64,000 nt of DNA from Xanthomonas codiaei. GTDB taxonomy: Bacteria > Pseudomonadota > Gammaproteobacteria > Xanthomonadales > Xanthomonadaceae. The DNA lies in assembly GCF_002939785.1 (NCBI RefSeq), contig NZ_MDEC01000013.1, positions 1 to 64,000 on the forward strand, given 5' to 3'. The notes beneath the pieces are model-generated. The model was not told the DNA's origin, did no database searches, and saw only the letters and a program-made list of their open reading frames with translations. Position 1 is the stretch's first letter. The number at the start of each line of letters is the position of its first letter. A program made the position numbers and the translations under genes. Shown here piece by piece: positions 63,663 to 64,000 of the stretch.

Positions 63663-64000
63663 ATGTCCCAGCGCCTCATCCGTTGCTGCACGCTCGCACT
63701 CGCCGGCCTTGCACTGGTCGGCTGTGCCAGCACCGGCCCGGTGCCTTACCGCCAGCTGCCCTCGTCCAGCTATCTGCGCCCGCACGACGGCAGCCGCGGC
63801 AATCGCATGCCGTATGCGTATCACAGCGAGGTGGATTGGTCGCGCTACCGCACCGTCATCGTCGAGCCGGTCGCCATTTACCGTGGCCCGGACGCGCAGT
63901 TCGAGAACGTCTCCGAGCAGGACAAGCGCATGCTCGCCGACGACATGCAGCAACAATTCGGCGATGCCATCGCACGGCGCTGGCGCCCCACGTCCTTGGC
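63663..64000 (+). CDS. DUF3313-like lipoprotein, truncated by the window edge
   Basis: The frame from ATG 63663 stays open to the right edge. It encodes a lipoprotein signal (LIRCCTLALAGLALVG then Cys in GCAS) and a mature part with LPSSSYLRPHDGS, VDWSRYRTVIVEPVAIYRG and ADDMQQQFGDAI, which match the DUF3313 pattern as I know it. At least 112 residues are visible. An upstream in-frame ATG at 63606 would place extra residues before the signal and is disfavoured. Function unknown. Confidence 0.75.
   Translation, partial: MSQRLIRCCTLALAGLALVGCASTGPVPYRQLPSSSYLRPHDGSRGNRMPYAYHSEVDWSRYRTVIVEPVAIYRGPDAQFENVSEQDKRMLADDMQQQFGDAIARRWRPTSL

Overview
The window reads as chromosome of a Xanthomonas-type gammaproteobacterium. 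Base composition is very GC-rich, gene content and order match plant-associated xanthomonads (membrane-anchored phosphomannomutase next to dut and coaBC, speA/speE pair, RtcB beside a slipin), and short G-rich heptad repeats (GGGGATT) known from that genus occur at several loci. Almost all of it is ordinary housekeeping DNA with tight gene packing; long open frames opposite real genes are GC-rich shadows and are left out. No CRISPR array, intact insertion sequence or prophage was found.

Left part (1-23.7 kb): two tandem promoters resembling rRNA promoters point out of the left edge, next to tyrS. A cell-wall group follows (M23 endopeptidase, anmK, ampG), then xth, pyrE, a DUF4124-like protein, parAB, a helix-hairpin-helix protein, a sugar-nucleotide epimerase, a DPM-like glycosyltransferase with a lipid-A-N-terminal-domain partner, a degenerate REP-transposase-like gene, and the leftward coaBC-dut-algC-type genes. 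radC, argS, a SPOR protein, a small exported protein and a short-chain dehydrogenase complete it.

Middle (23.8-47.8 kb): this is the most accessory-looking region. It has an acyltransferase, a TonB-dependent receptor with a Cys-x-x-Cys plug motif translationally coupled to an exported WCGPC thioredoxin, and a leftward operon of a one-module nonribosomal peptide synthetase (C-A-T-TE, glycine-type code) with an overlapping GT1 glycosyltransferase. A long, less GC-rich regulatory region with perfect palindromes lies upstream of the synthetase. After that come speA/speE, an outer-membrane barrel protein, a small kinase-like protein, a GH84 glucosaminidase preceded by two candidate NagR boxes, PII, ubiK, comM, a lipocalin, a 58-residue conserved-looking ORF and a CSS-EAL phosphodiesterase.

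Right part (47.8-64 kb): a desaturase/ferredoxin-reductase pair with a divergent TetR regulator (DesB/DesC/DesT logic) is followed by about 1.4 kb without proteins. That stretch holds a candidate small RNA, clustered inverted repeats, two tRNA-like folds (one a tRNA-Thr(CGT) with a broken acceptor stem) and further hairpins, directly upstream of a slipin and an RtcB RNA ligase. This layout, RNA-repair enzymes behind tRNA-mimicking leader RNA, is the strongest candidate for an undescribed system here. The rest is a glycine-zipper protein with a duplicated domain, a hydrolase/DUF3182 pair, small hypothetical proteins, a DUF4142 lipoprotein, an epimerase, a two-component system and a truncated DUF3313 lipoprotein.
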